Translations under genes and position numbers: made by a program | Assembly (NCBI GenBank): GCA_051001975.1 | Contig: JBPCMU010000034.1 | Span: 1-30,514 of the forward strand | Reading direction: 5' to 3' | Length of the DNA stretch: 30,514 nt | Source of the DNA: DATAEG01 sp051001975 | GTDB taxonomy: Bacteria; Actinomycetota; Actinomycetes; Mycobacteriales; Jatrophihabitantaceae | Notes under the pieces: generated by a model | Seen by the model: only the letters and a program-made list of their open reading frames with translations | What the model was told of the DNA's origin: nothing | Database searches by the model: none | Shown here: positions 1-7,023 of the stretch, one piece after another | Layout of the letters: each line of letters opens with the position of its first letter | How positions within the stretch are numbered: the first letter of the stretch is position 1

Positions 1-45
1 GGACGCCTGGAAGGCGGCAGTCGTGGGTTTCTTTTCGGTCGTGTG

Positions 46-82
46 CGGCTCTTGCGCCCTTTGCCGGATGGGGCGGGAGCCG
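46..82. terminator. Hairpin downstream of glgA
   Basis: CGGCTC (46-51) pairs with GAGCCG (77-82), and CGCCC (55-59) pairs with GGGCG (71-75). The structure lies about 35 bp beyond the stop of the leftward glycosyltransferase gene. There is no clear U-tract, so termination is only suggested. Nothing else is recognisable in the first 116 bases. Confidence 0.3.
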
Positions 83-116
83 CTTGGCGTCTCCGGCCGT
101 TCAGGTTGGGCCGGAA

Positions 117-1277
117 TCAGCCGACCAGGGTGCGGTAGAGCTGCACCGTCTCCGCGGCGATGGTGTCCCAGCCGAACCGGGTGACGGCCCGTTGCCGGCC
201 TGCCGCGCCGAAGCGCGCCGCCAGTTCCGGGTCGGCGCACACCCGGTTGACGGCCGCCGCGAGGCCCGCCTCGAACGCGGCGGTGTCCGTCTCGTCGTAG
301 GGGACGAGCAGGCCCGTGCGGCCGTCCTCGATGACCTCCGGGATGCCTCCGACAGCGCTGGCCACCACCGCCGTGGAGCAGGCCATAGCTTCCAGGTTGA
401 CGATCCCGAGCGGCTCGTACACCGACGGGCAGGCGAAAACGGTGGCCGCGGACAGCAACGCGATGATCTCCTCGCGCGGGCGCATGTCCGTGATCCAGAC
501 GACTCCGTCCCGGGTCGACTGCAGGTCAGCGACCGCGGCTTCGGTGGCAGCAGCGATCTCCGGGGTGTCCGGCGCACCGGCGCAGAGCACCAGCTGGATC
601 GACGGGTCGAAGTCCCGAGCAGCGGCCAGTAGATGCCCGACGCCCTTCTGCCGGGTGATCCGTCCGACGAACACCACGCTCGGCCGGCCGGGGTCCACGC
701 CGTTGCGCCGGGCGACCTCGGTTCCGTCTACCGGTTGGTACAACTCGGTGTCGATGCCGTTGTAGATGACGTGGATGCGGGCCGGCTCGACGAACGGGTA
801 GGCCGCACGGATGTCCTCGGCCATCCCGGTACTGACCGCGATCACCGCGTCCGCCGAGGCATAGGCCGCACGCTCGGCCCAGGACGAGACGAGGTAGCCC
901 CCGCCCAGCTGCTCGGCCTTCCATGGCCGGGCCGGCTCCAACGAATGGGCGGACAAGACATGCGGGACGCCGTACAGCTGCGCGCCGAGCACGCCGGCGA
1001 AGTTTGCGTACCAGGTGTGCGAATGCATCACGTCCAGGCCGCCGAGCGCGGCGGCGATCTCGACGTCGGTGCCGACGGCCTGCAGTGCGGAGTTCGCTCC
1101 GCTCAGCGCGGGCGGGGTCGGGTAGGCGTGCACCCCGGGCTCAGCACGGTCGGCGCCGAAGCAGTGCACCTCGACGTCGACCAGCCTGCGCAACTCGCGG
1201 GCCAGGAACTCGACGTGCACGCCCGCTCCGCCGTACACCTCAGGCGGGTACTCCTTAGTAAGCAGGCCGACCTTCAC
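117..1277 (-). CDS. glgA: Actinobacterial glycogen synthase / maltose-1-phosphate synthase (GT4)
   Basis: This 386-residue glycosyltransferase matches the length of the actinobacterial GlgA/GlgM family (M. tuberculosis Rv1212c), not the longer GT5 glycogen synthase of enterics. The N-terminus carries LTKEYPPEVYGGAGVHVE, the nucleotide-sugar enzyme opening with its glycine loop. The second Rossmann domain has FVGRITRQKGV and the donor-binding segment CPSVYEPLGIVNLEAMAC with the E-x7-E pattern. Members transfer glucose from ADP-glucose to glucose-1-phosphate (maltose-1-phosphate, for GlgE glycogen synthesis) or to glucan. The GTG start at 1277 is chosen because family homology begins there and a TAGGGT -10 box sits 7 bp upstream, as in leaderless actinobacterial genes. 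The donor-producing enzyme GlgC is encoded nearby at 3017-4237. Family certain; GlgM versus GlgA activity is inferred. Confidence 0.9.
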   Translation of the reverse strand: MKVGLLTKEYPPEVYGGAGVHVEFLARELRRLVDVEVHCFGADRAEPGVHAYPTPPALSGANSALQAVGTDVEIAAALGGLDVMHSHTWYANFAGVLGAQLYGVPHVLSAHSLEPARPWKAEQLGGGYLVSSWAERAAYASADAVIAVSTGMAEDIRAAYPFVEPARIHVIYNGIDTELYQPVDGTEVARRNGVDPGRPSVVFVGRITRQKGVGHLLAAARDFDPSIQLVLCAGAPDTPEIAAATEAAVADLQSTRDGVVWITDMRPREEIIALLSAATVFACPSVYEPLGIVNLEAMACSTAVVASAVGGIPEVIEDGRTGLLVPYDETDTAAFEAGLAAAVNRVCADPELAARFGAAGRQRAVTRFGWDTIAAETVQLYRTLVG

Positions 1278-1284
1278 AATCGCG

Positions 1285-1306
1285 ACCCTAGCGGCACTAC
1301 TAGGGT
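1285..1306. promoter_or_regulatory. Divergent promoter palindrome glgA/kdgK
   Basis: ACCCTAG-N8-CTAGGGT is a perfect 7-bp inverted repeat. Each arm presents TAGGGT, a good actinobacterial -10 hexamer (TANNNT), facing outward. The left arm (1290 to 1285, minus strand) is followed by exactly 7 bases and the GTG start of glgA, so glgA is probably leaderless. The right arm (1301-1306) faces the kinase gene, whose GTG start lies about 48 bp downstream behind an AGGTGG ribosome site. Two back-to-back -10 boxes in a 22-bp palindrome could also be a shared operator. Confidence 0.5.
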
Positions 1307-1353
1307 TGTCCCAGCCCCGTCCAGCATCGGCCGACAGGAACAGGTGGATCGCC

Positions 1354-2310
1354 GTGACCGCGCCAGCGCTCGTGCCGCGCCGGGTGTTGCTTCCCGGCGA
1401 GACCATGCTGCTGCTCACCGGCGAACCCGGCCTGTCGCTGGATCTGACCGACACGTTCCGCGCCTCCACCGCCGGTGCGGAGGCGAACGTCGCGATCGGC
1501 CTGTGCCGGTTGGGCCACCGGGCGAAATGGCTGGGCCGGCTCGGTGCCGATGCGCTGGGCAACTCCGTGCTGCGCCGACTTCGCGCCGAGGGCATCGAAT
1601 TGGACGACGTGATCTTCGATCCGGCGGCGCCCACCGGCGTGTTGATCCGCGACGTGCATCCTGGCCGGGAGATCCAGGTCGGCTACTACCGGAGCGGCTC
1701 GGCGGCCTCGCGGTGGACGCCCGCAGAAATTCCTGCCGACGCGTTGGACGGTGTCGACCTGGTGCACCTCACCGGGATCACGCCGATGCTCTCGGACTCT
1801 GCGCTTGATGCCACGCGGCAGCTGATCGAGCGGACGAGGGCAGCCTTCGTGCCATTGAGCATCGACCCGAACATCCGGCTCCGGGTGGCGCCGATCGAGC
1901 GCTGGCGCGCCGATCTGCTGCCGTTGCTGTGCAGCGCCTCGACCGTGCTGGCCGGTAGTGACGAGCTGGCGCAGCTCGGCACGACGGCCGAGCAGCTGCG
2001 TGCTGACGGGGTCGAGACCGTCGTGGTCAAGGAGTCGGACAAGTCGGTGACCGCGTATTCGGCAGCCGGGACGGTGCGCCAACCCGCGCATGTCGTCGCC
2101 GCGCAGGACTCGGTCGGCGCCGGCGACGCGTTCGCCACCGGCTACCTGTCCGGAGTCCTGGAAGACCGGCCGCTGGCCGAATGCCTGGCTCGCGGCGCCA
2201 AGGTCGCTTCGTTCGTCGTCCAGACGACGGGGGATACCGAGGGTCTGCCGCGCCGGGCCGAACTGCTCCGCGCGCTGGTCAGCACCGAGTCCGGCGTCGT
2301 CCACCGCTAA
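1354..2310 (+). CDS. kdgK: PfkB-family sugar kinase, probable 2-keto-3-deoxygluconate kinase
   Basis: The 318-residue product is a ribokinase/PfkB-fold kinase. It has the N-terminal substrate-binding segment with AGAEANVAIGLCRLG (about 40-54), the GVLIRD strand, DPNIRLR at about 171-177, and the C-terminal signature DSVGAGDAFATGYLSG with catalytic Asp258 in the GAGD anion hole. PfkB members phosphorylate many sugars. KDG (2-keto-3-deoxygluconate) is proposed because the next gene, 21 bp downstream, is a KDPG aldolase, so the two make a KDG to KDPG to pyruvate plus glyceraldehyde-3-phosphate module. The GTG at 1354 is preferred over an upstream TTG (1306) because AGGTGG lies 6 bases before it and homology starts just after it. 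Substrate is inferred from context; ribokinase or fructokinase remain possible. Confidence 0.8.
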   Translation: MTAPALVPRRVLLPGETMLLLTGEPGLSLDLTDTFRASTAGAEANVAIGLCRLGHRAKWLGRLGADALGNSVLRRLRAEGIELDDVIFDPAAPTGVLIRDVHPGREIQVGYYRSGSAASRWTPAEIPADALDGVDLVHLTGITPMLSDSALDATRQLIERTRAAFVPLSIDPNIRLRVAPIERWRADLLPLLCSASTVLAGSDELAQLGTTAEQLRADGVETVVVKESDKSVTAYSAAGTVRQPAHVVAAQDSVGAGDAFATGYLSGVLEDRPLAECLARGAKVASFVVQTTGDTEGLPRRAELLRALVSTESGVVHR

Positions 2311-2331
2311 GTCTCGAAGGAGAAACCTGTC

Positions 2332-2949
2332 ATGTCTGAGTCCAGCGCCGAGCTGGCCGATCGGGTGCTCGCGCAACGGGTGCTCGCGGTGGTGCGCAGC
2401 ACCGACGCGGCAACTGCCCTGCGCAATGCGCGGGCCGCGCTGGATGCCGGCTTGCGCAGCATCGAGGTCACCTTCACCACGCCCGACGCGACCGGCGTGA
2501 TCGCCCAGCTTGTGCGTGACTACCCCGACGCGATCATCGGCGCGGGCACGGTTCTGGACGTGTTGTCCGCCCAGCAGGCGATGGCTGCCGGCGCCCGCTT
2601 CTTCGTATCGCCGCATGTGGCTCCCGACGTCGTCGAGTTCGCTGTGGCTAACGGACTGCCGGCCTATCCGGGGGCCGGCACCGTCACCGAGGTCATCTCG
2701 GCGATGCGCTCCGGGGCCGCCGCGGTGAAGGTGTTCCCGGCTTCCGCGATAGGTCCGTCCTTCATCCGAGACACCCTCGGCCCGCTACCGGACGCCAAGC
2801 TGGTGCCGACCGGCGGCATCGCGGTCGGCGATGCGCCCGCGTGGATCGAGGCGGGTGCCGTCGCGGTCGGCCTCGGATCGGGTCTGACCAAGGGCGAACC
2901 GGCCGAGGTCGCCGATCGGGTTCGAGCACTCCTTGCCGCCGTCGCCTGA
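2332..2949 (+). CDS. eda: 2-keto-3-deoxy-6-phosphogluconate (KDPG) aldolase
   Basis: This 205-residue class I aldolase cleaves KDPG to pyruvate and glyceraldehyde-3-phosphate. The catalytic residues fall at the same numbers as in E. coli Eda: Glu45 in SIEVTFTTP, and the Schiff-base Lys133 in AAVKVFPAS. The phosphate-binding loop is PTGGI, followed by AVGLGSGL near the C-terminus, and length is typical for the family. The ATG start has a strong AAGGAG about 10 bases upstream. It is co-transcribed with the PfkB kinase. No 6-phosphogluconate dehydratase (edd) is in the window, which supports a role in using external KDG or uronates, not in a full Entner-Doudoroff route here. KDPGal aldolase activity is a minor alternative. 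Confidence 0.9.
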   Translation: MSESSAELADRVLAQRVLAVVRSTDAATALRNARAALDAGLRSIEVTFTTPDATGVIAQLVRDYPDAIIGAGTVLDVLSAQQAMAAGARFFVSPHVAPDVVEFAVANGLPAYPGAGTVTEVISAMRSGAAAVKVFPASAIGPSFIRDTLGPLPDAKLVPTGGIAVGDAPAWIEAGAVAVGLGSGLTKGEPAEVADRVRALLAAVA

Positions 2950-3004
2950 TCCAACACTGGGTTACGTTCCGACGCAGGCCCTCGCGGAGTGTCCCGTCGG
3001 TCGA

Positions 3005-3010
3005 TAGTGT
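3005..3010 (+). promoter_or_regulatory. -10 box of leaderless glgC
   Basis: TAGTGT lies 6 bases before the ATG of glgC, so transcription would start at or next to the start codon. No ribosome-binding site is visible in front of this gene, which fits leaderless translation. Confidence 0.45.
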
Positions 3011-3016
3011 CGCGGT

Positions 3017-4237
3017 ATGGCTGGTTCTCCCCGCGTCCTCGGCATAGTGCTCGCCGGCGGCGAGGGCAAACGGTTGTTCCCGCTCACCGCTGATCGCGCC
3101 AAACCCGCGGTGCCGTTCGGCGGCAACTACCGCCTCGTGGACTTCGTGCTGTCGAATCTGGTGAACGCCGGATACTTGCGCATCTGCGTGCTCACCCAGT
3201 ACAAGTCGCACTCACTGGACCGGCACATCACCCAGACGTGGCGGATGTCGGCGATGCTCGGCAACTACGTCACCCCTGTTCCAGCGCAGCAGCGGTTGGG
3301 GCCGCGCTGGTACACCGGCAGCGCGGACGCGATCCTCCAGTCGTCCAACCTCATCTACGACGATCAGCCCGACTACATCGTGGTGTTCGGCGCGGATCAC
3401 GTGTACCGGATGGATCCGCGGCAGATGGTGCAGCAGCACATCGACAGCGGCGCGGGCGTGACCGTGGCGGGGATCCGGGTGCCGCGTGCGGAGGCCAGCG
3501 CCTTCGGTGTGATCGACGCCGACAGGGACCTCAAGGTCACCCAGTTCCTGGAGAAGCCGAAGAATCCGCCCGGCCTGCCCGACTCGCCGGAGGAGACGTT
3601 CGCCTCGATGGGCAATTACGTGTTCACCACCGAAGCGTTGATGGACGCGTTGCGCGCGGACGCCGGCGATGAGGGTTCGGTGCACGACATGGGCGGAAGC
3701 ATCATGCCGATGATGGTCGAGAAGAGCGACGCGTACGTCTACGACTTCGCCGGCAATGACGTGCCCGGAGCGACCGACCGGGACCGCGGTTACTGGCGCG
3801 ACGTCGGCACGCTGGACGCCTACTACGACTCGCACGTCGACCTGGTCGCCGTGCATCCGATCTTCAATCTCTACAACCAGGACTGGCCGATCTTCTCCAA
3901 TCCGGCGCAACTTCCGCCGGCGAAATTCGTCGAGGGAGGCATTGCGCAGGAGTCGATCGTCGGCAGCGGGGTGATCGTCTCCGGCTCGACCGTGCGGCAG
4001 TCCGTGCTGGCGCCGAACGTCAAGGTGCACAACGGCGCCTACGTCGAGGGCTCGGTGGTGATGCCCGGCGCGACGATCGGCCGCGGCGCGGTGGTGCGGC
4101 GGGCCATCCTGGACAAGAACGTGGTCGTTCCCGACGGTGCGTCGATCGGAATGGATCTCGATCACGACAAGCAGCACTATCACGTCACCGATGCGGGAGT
4201 CGTCGTGCTCGGCAAGGGCCAGAAGGTCGTCCTCTGA
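3017..4237 (+). CDS. glgC: Glucose-1-phosphate adenylyltransferase (ADP-glucose pyrophosphorylase)
   Basis: GlgC makes ADP-glucose from ATP and glucose-1-phosphate, the donor for glycogen and maltose-1-phosphate synthesis. The 406-residue length matches actinobacterial GlgC. The N-terminal nucleotidyltransferase domain shows the signature LAGGEGKRLFPLT and AKPAVPFGGNYRLVDF, then VFGADHVYRMD and FLEKPKNPPG. The C-terminal third is a left-handed beta-helix with repeated hexapeptide turns (for example VVMPGATIGRGAVVRRAIL). The gene is separated from its partner glgA by the kdgK-eda pair; in mycobacteria glgA and glgC are immediate divergent neighbours. A leaderless -10 box lies at 3005-3010. Confidence 0.95.
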   Translation: MAGSPRVLGIVLAGGEGKRLFPLTADRAKPAVPFGGNYRLVDFVLSNLVNAGYLRICVLTQYKSHSLDRHITQTWRMSAMLGNYVTPVPAQQRLGPRWYTGSADAILQSSNLIYDDQPDYIVVFGADHVYRMDPRQMVQQHIDSGAGVTVAGIRVPRAEASAFGVIDADRDLKVTQFLEKPKNPPGLPDSPEETFASMGNYVFTTEALMDALRADAGDEGSVHDMGGSIMPMMVEKSDAYVYDFAGNDVPGATDRDRGYWRDVGTLDAYYDSHVDLVAVHPIFNLYNQDWPIFSNPAQLPPAKFVEGGIAQESIVGSGVIVSGSTVRQSVLAPNVKVHNGAYVEGSVVMPGATIGRGAVVRRAILDKNVVVPDGASIGMDLDHDKQHYHVTDAGVVVLGKGQKVVL

Positions 4238-4269
4238 TCTTGTGCTGTGGCAGGCCGCACCCGGCACAG

Positions 4270-4301
4270 ACCGCAGCGAGGTAACAGTCTCGCTATGCGG
4301 T
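4270..4301. terminator. Strong hairpin between glgC and the ABC transporter
   Basis: ACCGC+AGCGAG (4270-4280) pairs with CTCGCT (4289-4294) and GCGGT (4297-4301) around an 8-base loop, with a two-base AT bulge. It lies 32 bp after the glgC stop and 94 bp before the next start. It may terminate glgC transcription or act in the leader of the transporter operon. There is no U-tract. Confidence 0.4.
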
Positions 4302-4323
4302 GTCCGGGCGTCGCGCAGTGCCC

Positions 4324-4329
4324 TAGGGT
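4324..4329 (+). promoter_or_regulatory. Possible -10 box of the amino-acid transporter operon
   Basis: TAGGGT lies inside the palindrome CCCTAGGG (4321-4328), and a second CCTAGGGG follows at 4349-4356, 28 bp on. A start about 7 bases past the box would give a leader of roughly 28 bases containing the AGGGGG ribosome site. No convincing -35 box is visible. The two CCTAGGG copies could be an operator pair. Confidence 0.3.
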
Positions 4330-4363
4330 GACGGGCAATAACTCGATTCCTAGGGGGTTAGCG

Positions 4364-5263
4364 GTGGCTTCTCGATCTCGGTTCCTGACCACGTCGGTAG
4401 CTTTGGTGGTGGTCAGCGCCTTGACACTGACCGGCTGTGCGAAGAACAAGGACAACGGCGGCGGGCCGACCGGCACCGTGTCCGGCACTGTGTCGAAGGC
4501 CGAAAACCTCGCCACGCTGGTCCCGGCGAAGATTAAGACCGCTGGAAAGCTGGTCGTCGGCGTCAATGTCCCTTACACGCCCAACGAGTACCTCCAGGGT
4601 GGCAAGGTGGTCGGGTTCGACGTCGACGTCATGGACGCCACCGCAAAGGTGCTCGGGCTGACCACCGAGTACCGCCAGGCTGACTTCTCCAAGATCATCC
4701 CGGCGGTCGAGACGGGAACCTACGACATCGGCATGTCGTCGTTCAGCGACACGAAGGAACGCGAGAAGACCGTCGACTTCGTGACCTACTTCAGCGCCGG
4801 TTTCCTGTGGGCAGGGCCGAAGGGCACGAAGGTCGACCCGAACAACGCCTGCGGGCTGCGAGTCTCCGTGCAGTCCACCACGACCGAGCAGACGGATGAG
4901 CTTCCGGCACTCAGCAAGGCATGCACCGCGGCCGGCAAGAAGCCCATCAAGGTGCTGCCGTACGAGAATCAGGATGACGCGACCAACGCGGTGATCCTCG
5001 GCAAGGCCGATGCGATGACCGCGGACTCGCCGATCACCGTCTACGCGATCAAGCAGAGCGGCGGCAAGCTGCAGCAGGCCGGCGACGTGCACGACCGGTT
5101 CATCTATGGGTGGCCGGTGGCCAAGGGTTCCCAGCTGGGCCCGGCGATGCAGAAGGCGCTGCAGACCCTGATCGGTAACGGCATCTACGCCCAGATCTGC
5201 AAGAAGTGGGGACTGGAGAGCGGCGTGATCAAGACGTCCGAGATCAATGCCGCGACGAGCTAA
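4364..5263 (+). CDS. Amino-acid ABC transporter substrate-binding lipoprotein
   Basis: The 299-residue protein is a family 3 extracellular solute-binding protein. It has a basic N-terminus, a hydrophobic stretch and the lipobox LTGC (Cys about residue 25), so it is an exported lipoprotein anchored outside the membrane. Typical family elements are GKLVVGVNVPYTPNEY, FDVDVMDATAKVLGL and DIGMSSFSDTKEREK. The C-terminal lobe ends with a KKWGL helix. The GTG start has AGGGGG 6 bases upstream. It is the first gene of a four-gene operon with permease, ATPase and a FAD oxidase. The family binds polar or basic amino acids or opines. The exact ligand cannot be read, but the oxidase partner suggests an amine or amino acid that is oxidised after uptake. 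Confidence 0.9.
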   Translation: MASRSRFLTTSVALVVVSALTLTGCAKNKDNGGGPTGTVSGTVSKAENLATLVPAKIKTAGKLVVGVNVPYTPNEYLQGGKVVGFDVDVMDATAKVLGLTTEYRQADFSKIIPAVETGTYDIGMSSFSDTKEREKTVDFVTYFSAGFLWAGPKGTKVDPNNACGLRVSVQSTTTEQTDELPALSKACTAAGKKPIKVLPYENQDDATNAVILGKADAMTADSPITVYAIKQSGGKLQQAGDVHDRFIYGWPVAKGSQLGPAMQKALQTLIGNGIYAQICKKWGLESGVIKTSEINAATS

Positions 5264-5269
5264 CCGGTA

Positions 5270-6232
5270 ATGGCAGGCAGGCGACGCCGCGACACGAAGC
5301 CGGAGAAGTCCGCGGACGACGACGTAGCGAGCGCATCGACTGAAATCAAGGCGGTGCCGCTGCGGCACCCGGGCCGGTGGGTCGCCGCGGTGGTGATCCT
5401 GATATTGGTCGGCCTGTTCGTCTACGGTGCCGCAACGAACTCGAACTACCACTGGGACACCTACCGCGCGTACTTGTTCGACCAGCGCATCTCCACCGCC
5501 GCGTGGAACACGCTGCAGCTGACGTTCTGGGCGATGCTCCTGGGTGGTGTGCTCGGTGTCCTCCTCGCGGTGATGCGGCTATCGCCCAATACGGTGCTGA
5601 AATCGGTCAGTTGGGGCTATCTCTGGATCTTTCGCGGCACTCCGGTCTACGTGCAGCTGGTGTTCTGGGGGCTGTTCACATCGCTCTATCCGCACCTGGC
5701 GTTCGGCATTCCGTTCGTGCACCAGTTCGTCCATCTCGACATCCAGCAGGTGAACGCGGGATTCTTCTTTGCTGTCATCGGCCTTGGCCTGAACGAGTCG
5801 GCGTACATGGCAGAGATCGTGCGGGCCGGGATCACCTCCGTCGATCCGGGTCAGGGCGAGGCTGCCTCGGCGCTGGGCATGACGTGGGGACACCAGATGC
5901 GCCGCATCGTGTTGCCGCAGGCGATGCGGGTCATCATCCCGCCCACCGGCAACGAGCTGATCAGTATGTTGAAGACGACGTCTTTGGTCACCGCGGTCCC
6001 GTACACGCTGGACCTCTACGAGACCCAACGTGGGATCTCCGGGGTGCTGTTCCGCCCGGTGCCGCTGCTGCTGGTTGCGTCCACCTGGTATCTCGCGATC
6101 ACCAGCGTGCTGATGATCGGGCAATTCTTCCTGGAACGGCACTACGCGCGCGGCTCGTCGCGGAAACTGACCGGTCGTCAGCAACGTGCCATGCAAGACC
6201 TGTTGCGGCCGGACCAGGGAGCGATGTCATGA
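5270..6232 (+). CDS. Amino-acid ABC transporter permease (HisMQ/GlnP type)
   Basis: This 320-residue inner-membrane permease has a long charged cytoplasmic N-terminus (about 35 residues), a first membrane span (VVILILVGLFVYGAA) and the family core starting TAAWNTLQLTFWAMLLGG. The cytoplasmic coupling loop that docks on the ATPase carries the EAA motif GQGEAASALGMTWGHQMRRI, followed by the PQAMRVIIPPTGNELI segment characteristic of the polar amino-acid family. It starts 6 bp after the binding-protein gene and overlaps the ATPase gene by ATGA, so it is translationally coupled. A single permease gene implies a homodimeric channel. Confidence 0.92.
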   Translation: MAGRRRRDTKPEKSADDDVASASTEIKAVPLRHPGRWVAAVVILILVGLFVYGAATNSNYHWDTYRAYLFDQRISTAAWNTLQLTFWAMLLGGVLGVLLAVMRLSPNTVLKSVSWGYLWIFRGTPVYVQLVFWGLFTSLYPHLAFGIPFVHQFVHLDIQQVNAGFFFAVIGLGLNESAYMAEIVRAGITSVDPGQGEAASALGMTWGHQMRRIVLPQAMRVIIPPTGNELISMLKTTSLVTAVPYTLDLYETQRGISGVLFRPVPLLLVASTWYLAITSVLMIGQFFLERHYARGSSRKLTGRQQRAMQDLLRPDQGAMS

Positions 6233-7023
6233 CGACACCCGAGCCCACCGGCGATCCGGGGACGAAACCGATGGTGCAGGCAACTGGGGTGCGCAAGAAG
6301 TTCGGACCGCTCGAGGTGCTCAAGGGCATCGACCTGACTGTGCCCGCCGGGCAGGTGATGTGCCTGATCGGCCCGTCTGGCTCGGGCAAGACGACCTTCC
6401 TGCGCTGCATCAACCACCTGGAGACGGTGACTGGCGGCCGGCTCTACGTCGACGGGGTGCTGGTCGGATTCACCGAGCGCAACGACAAGCTTCACGAGCT
6501 GCATCCCAAGGAGATCGCCAAGCAGCGCCGCGACATCGGGATGGTGTTCCAGCACTTCAATCTGTTCCCGCACATGACCGCGTTGCAGAATCTCATTGAG
6601 GCGCCTACCCGGGTCAAAGGCCTGTCCAAGAAGGACGCCGTCGCCGACGCCCGCCGGTTGCTCGACCAGGTCGGGTTGGGCGACAAGGCGGAGGTGTATC
6701 CCGCGCAGCTGTCCGGTGGGCAGAAGCAGCGGGTGGCGATCGCCCGGGCGTTGGCGATGCGGCCCAAGCTGATGCTGTTCGACGAGCCCACCTCCGCACT
6801 GGATCCGGAGCTCGTCGGCGAGGTGCTCGACGTGATGAAGCAACTGGCCCGCGACGGTATGACGATGGTGGTCGTCACGCACGAGATGGGCTTCGCCCGC
6901 GAGGTCGGCGACCAGCTCGTCTTCATGGACGAAGGTGTCGTGGTGGAGAGTGGCGACCCGCGCGAGATCATCACCAACCCGCAGCACACCCGAACCAAGG
7001 AGTTCCTCTCGAAGGTGCTGTGA
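6229..7023 (+). CDS. Amino-acid ABC transporter ATP-binding protein
   Basis: The 264-residue ATPase drives the adjacent polar amino-acid importer. Visible motifs in order are Walker A GPSGSGKTT (about 46-54), Q-loop GMVFQHFNLFPHMT, signature LSGGQKQRVAIARAL, Walker B LMLFDEPTSALDPE and the H-loop VVVTHEMGFA. All catalytic residues are intact. The ATG at 6229 overlaps the permease stop (ATGA), which fixes the start. The stop overlaps the GTG of the downstream oxidase, so the transporter and oxidase are made together. Confidence 0.95.
   Translation: MTTPEPTGDPGTKPMVQATGVRKKFGPLEVLKGIDLTVPAGQVMCLIGPSGSGKTTFLRCINHLETVTGGRLYVDGVLVGFTERNDKLHELHPKEIAKQRRDIGMVFQHFNLFPHMTALQNLIEAPTRVKGLSKKDAVADARRLLDQVGLGDKAEVYPAQLSGGQKQRVAIARALAMRPKLMLFDEPTSALDPELVGEVLDVMKQLARDGMTMVVVTHEMGFAREVGDQLVFMDEGVVVESGDPREIITNPQHTRTKEFLSKVL

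Noticed and set aside
1300..2616. 438-codon minus-strand frame over kdgK/eda
   Set aside because: Shadow of two convincing kinase/aldolase genes; no family features.
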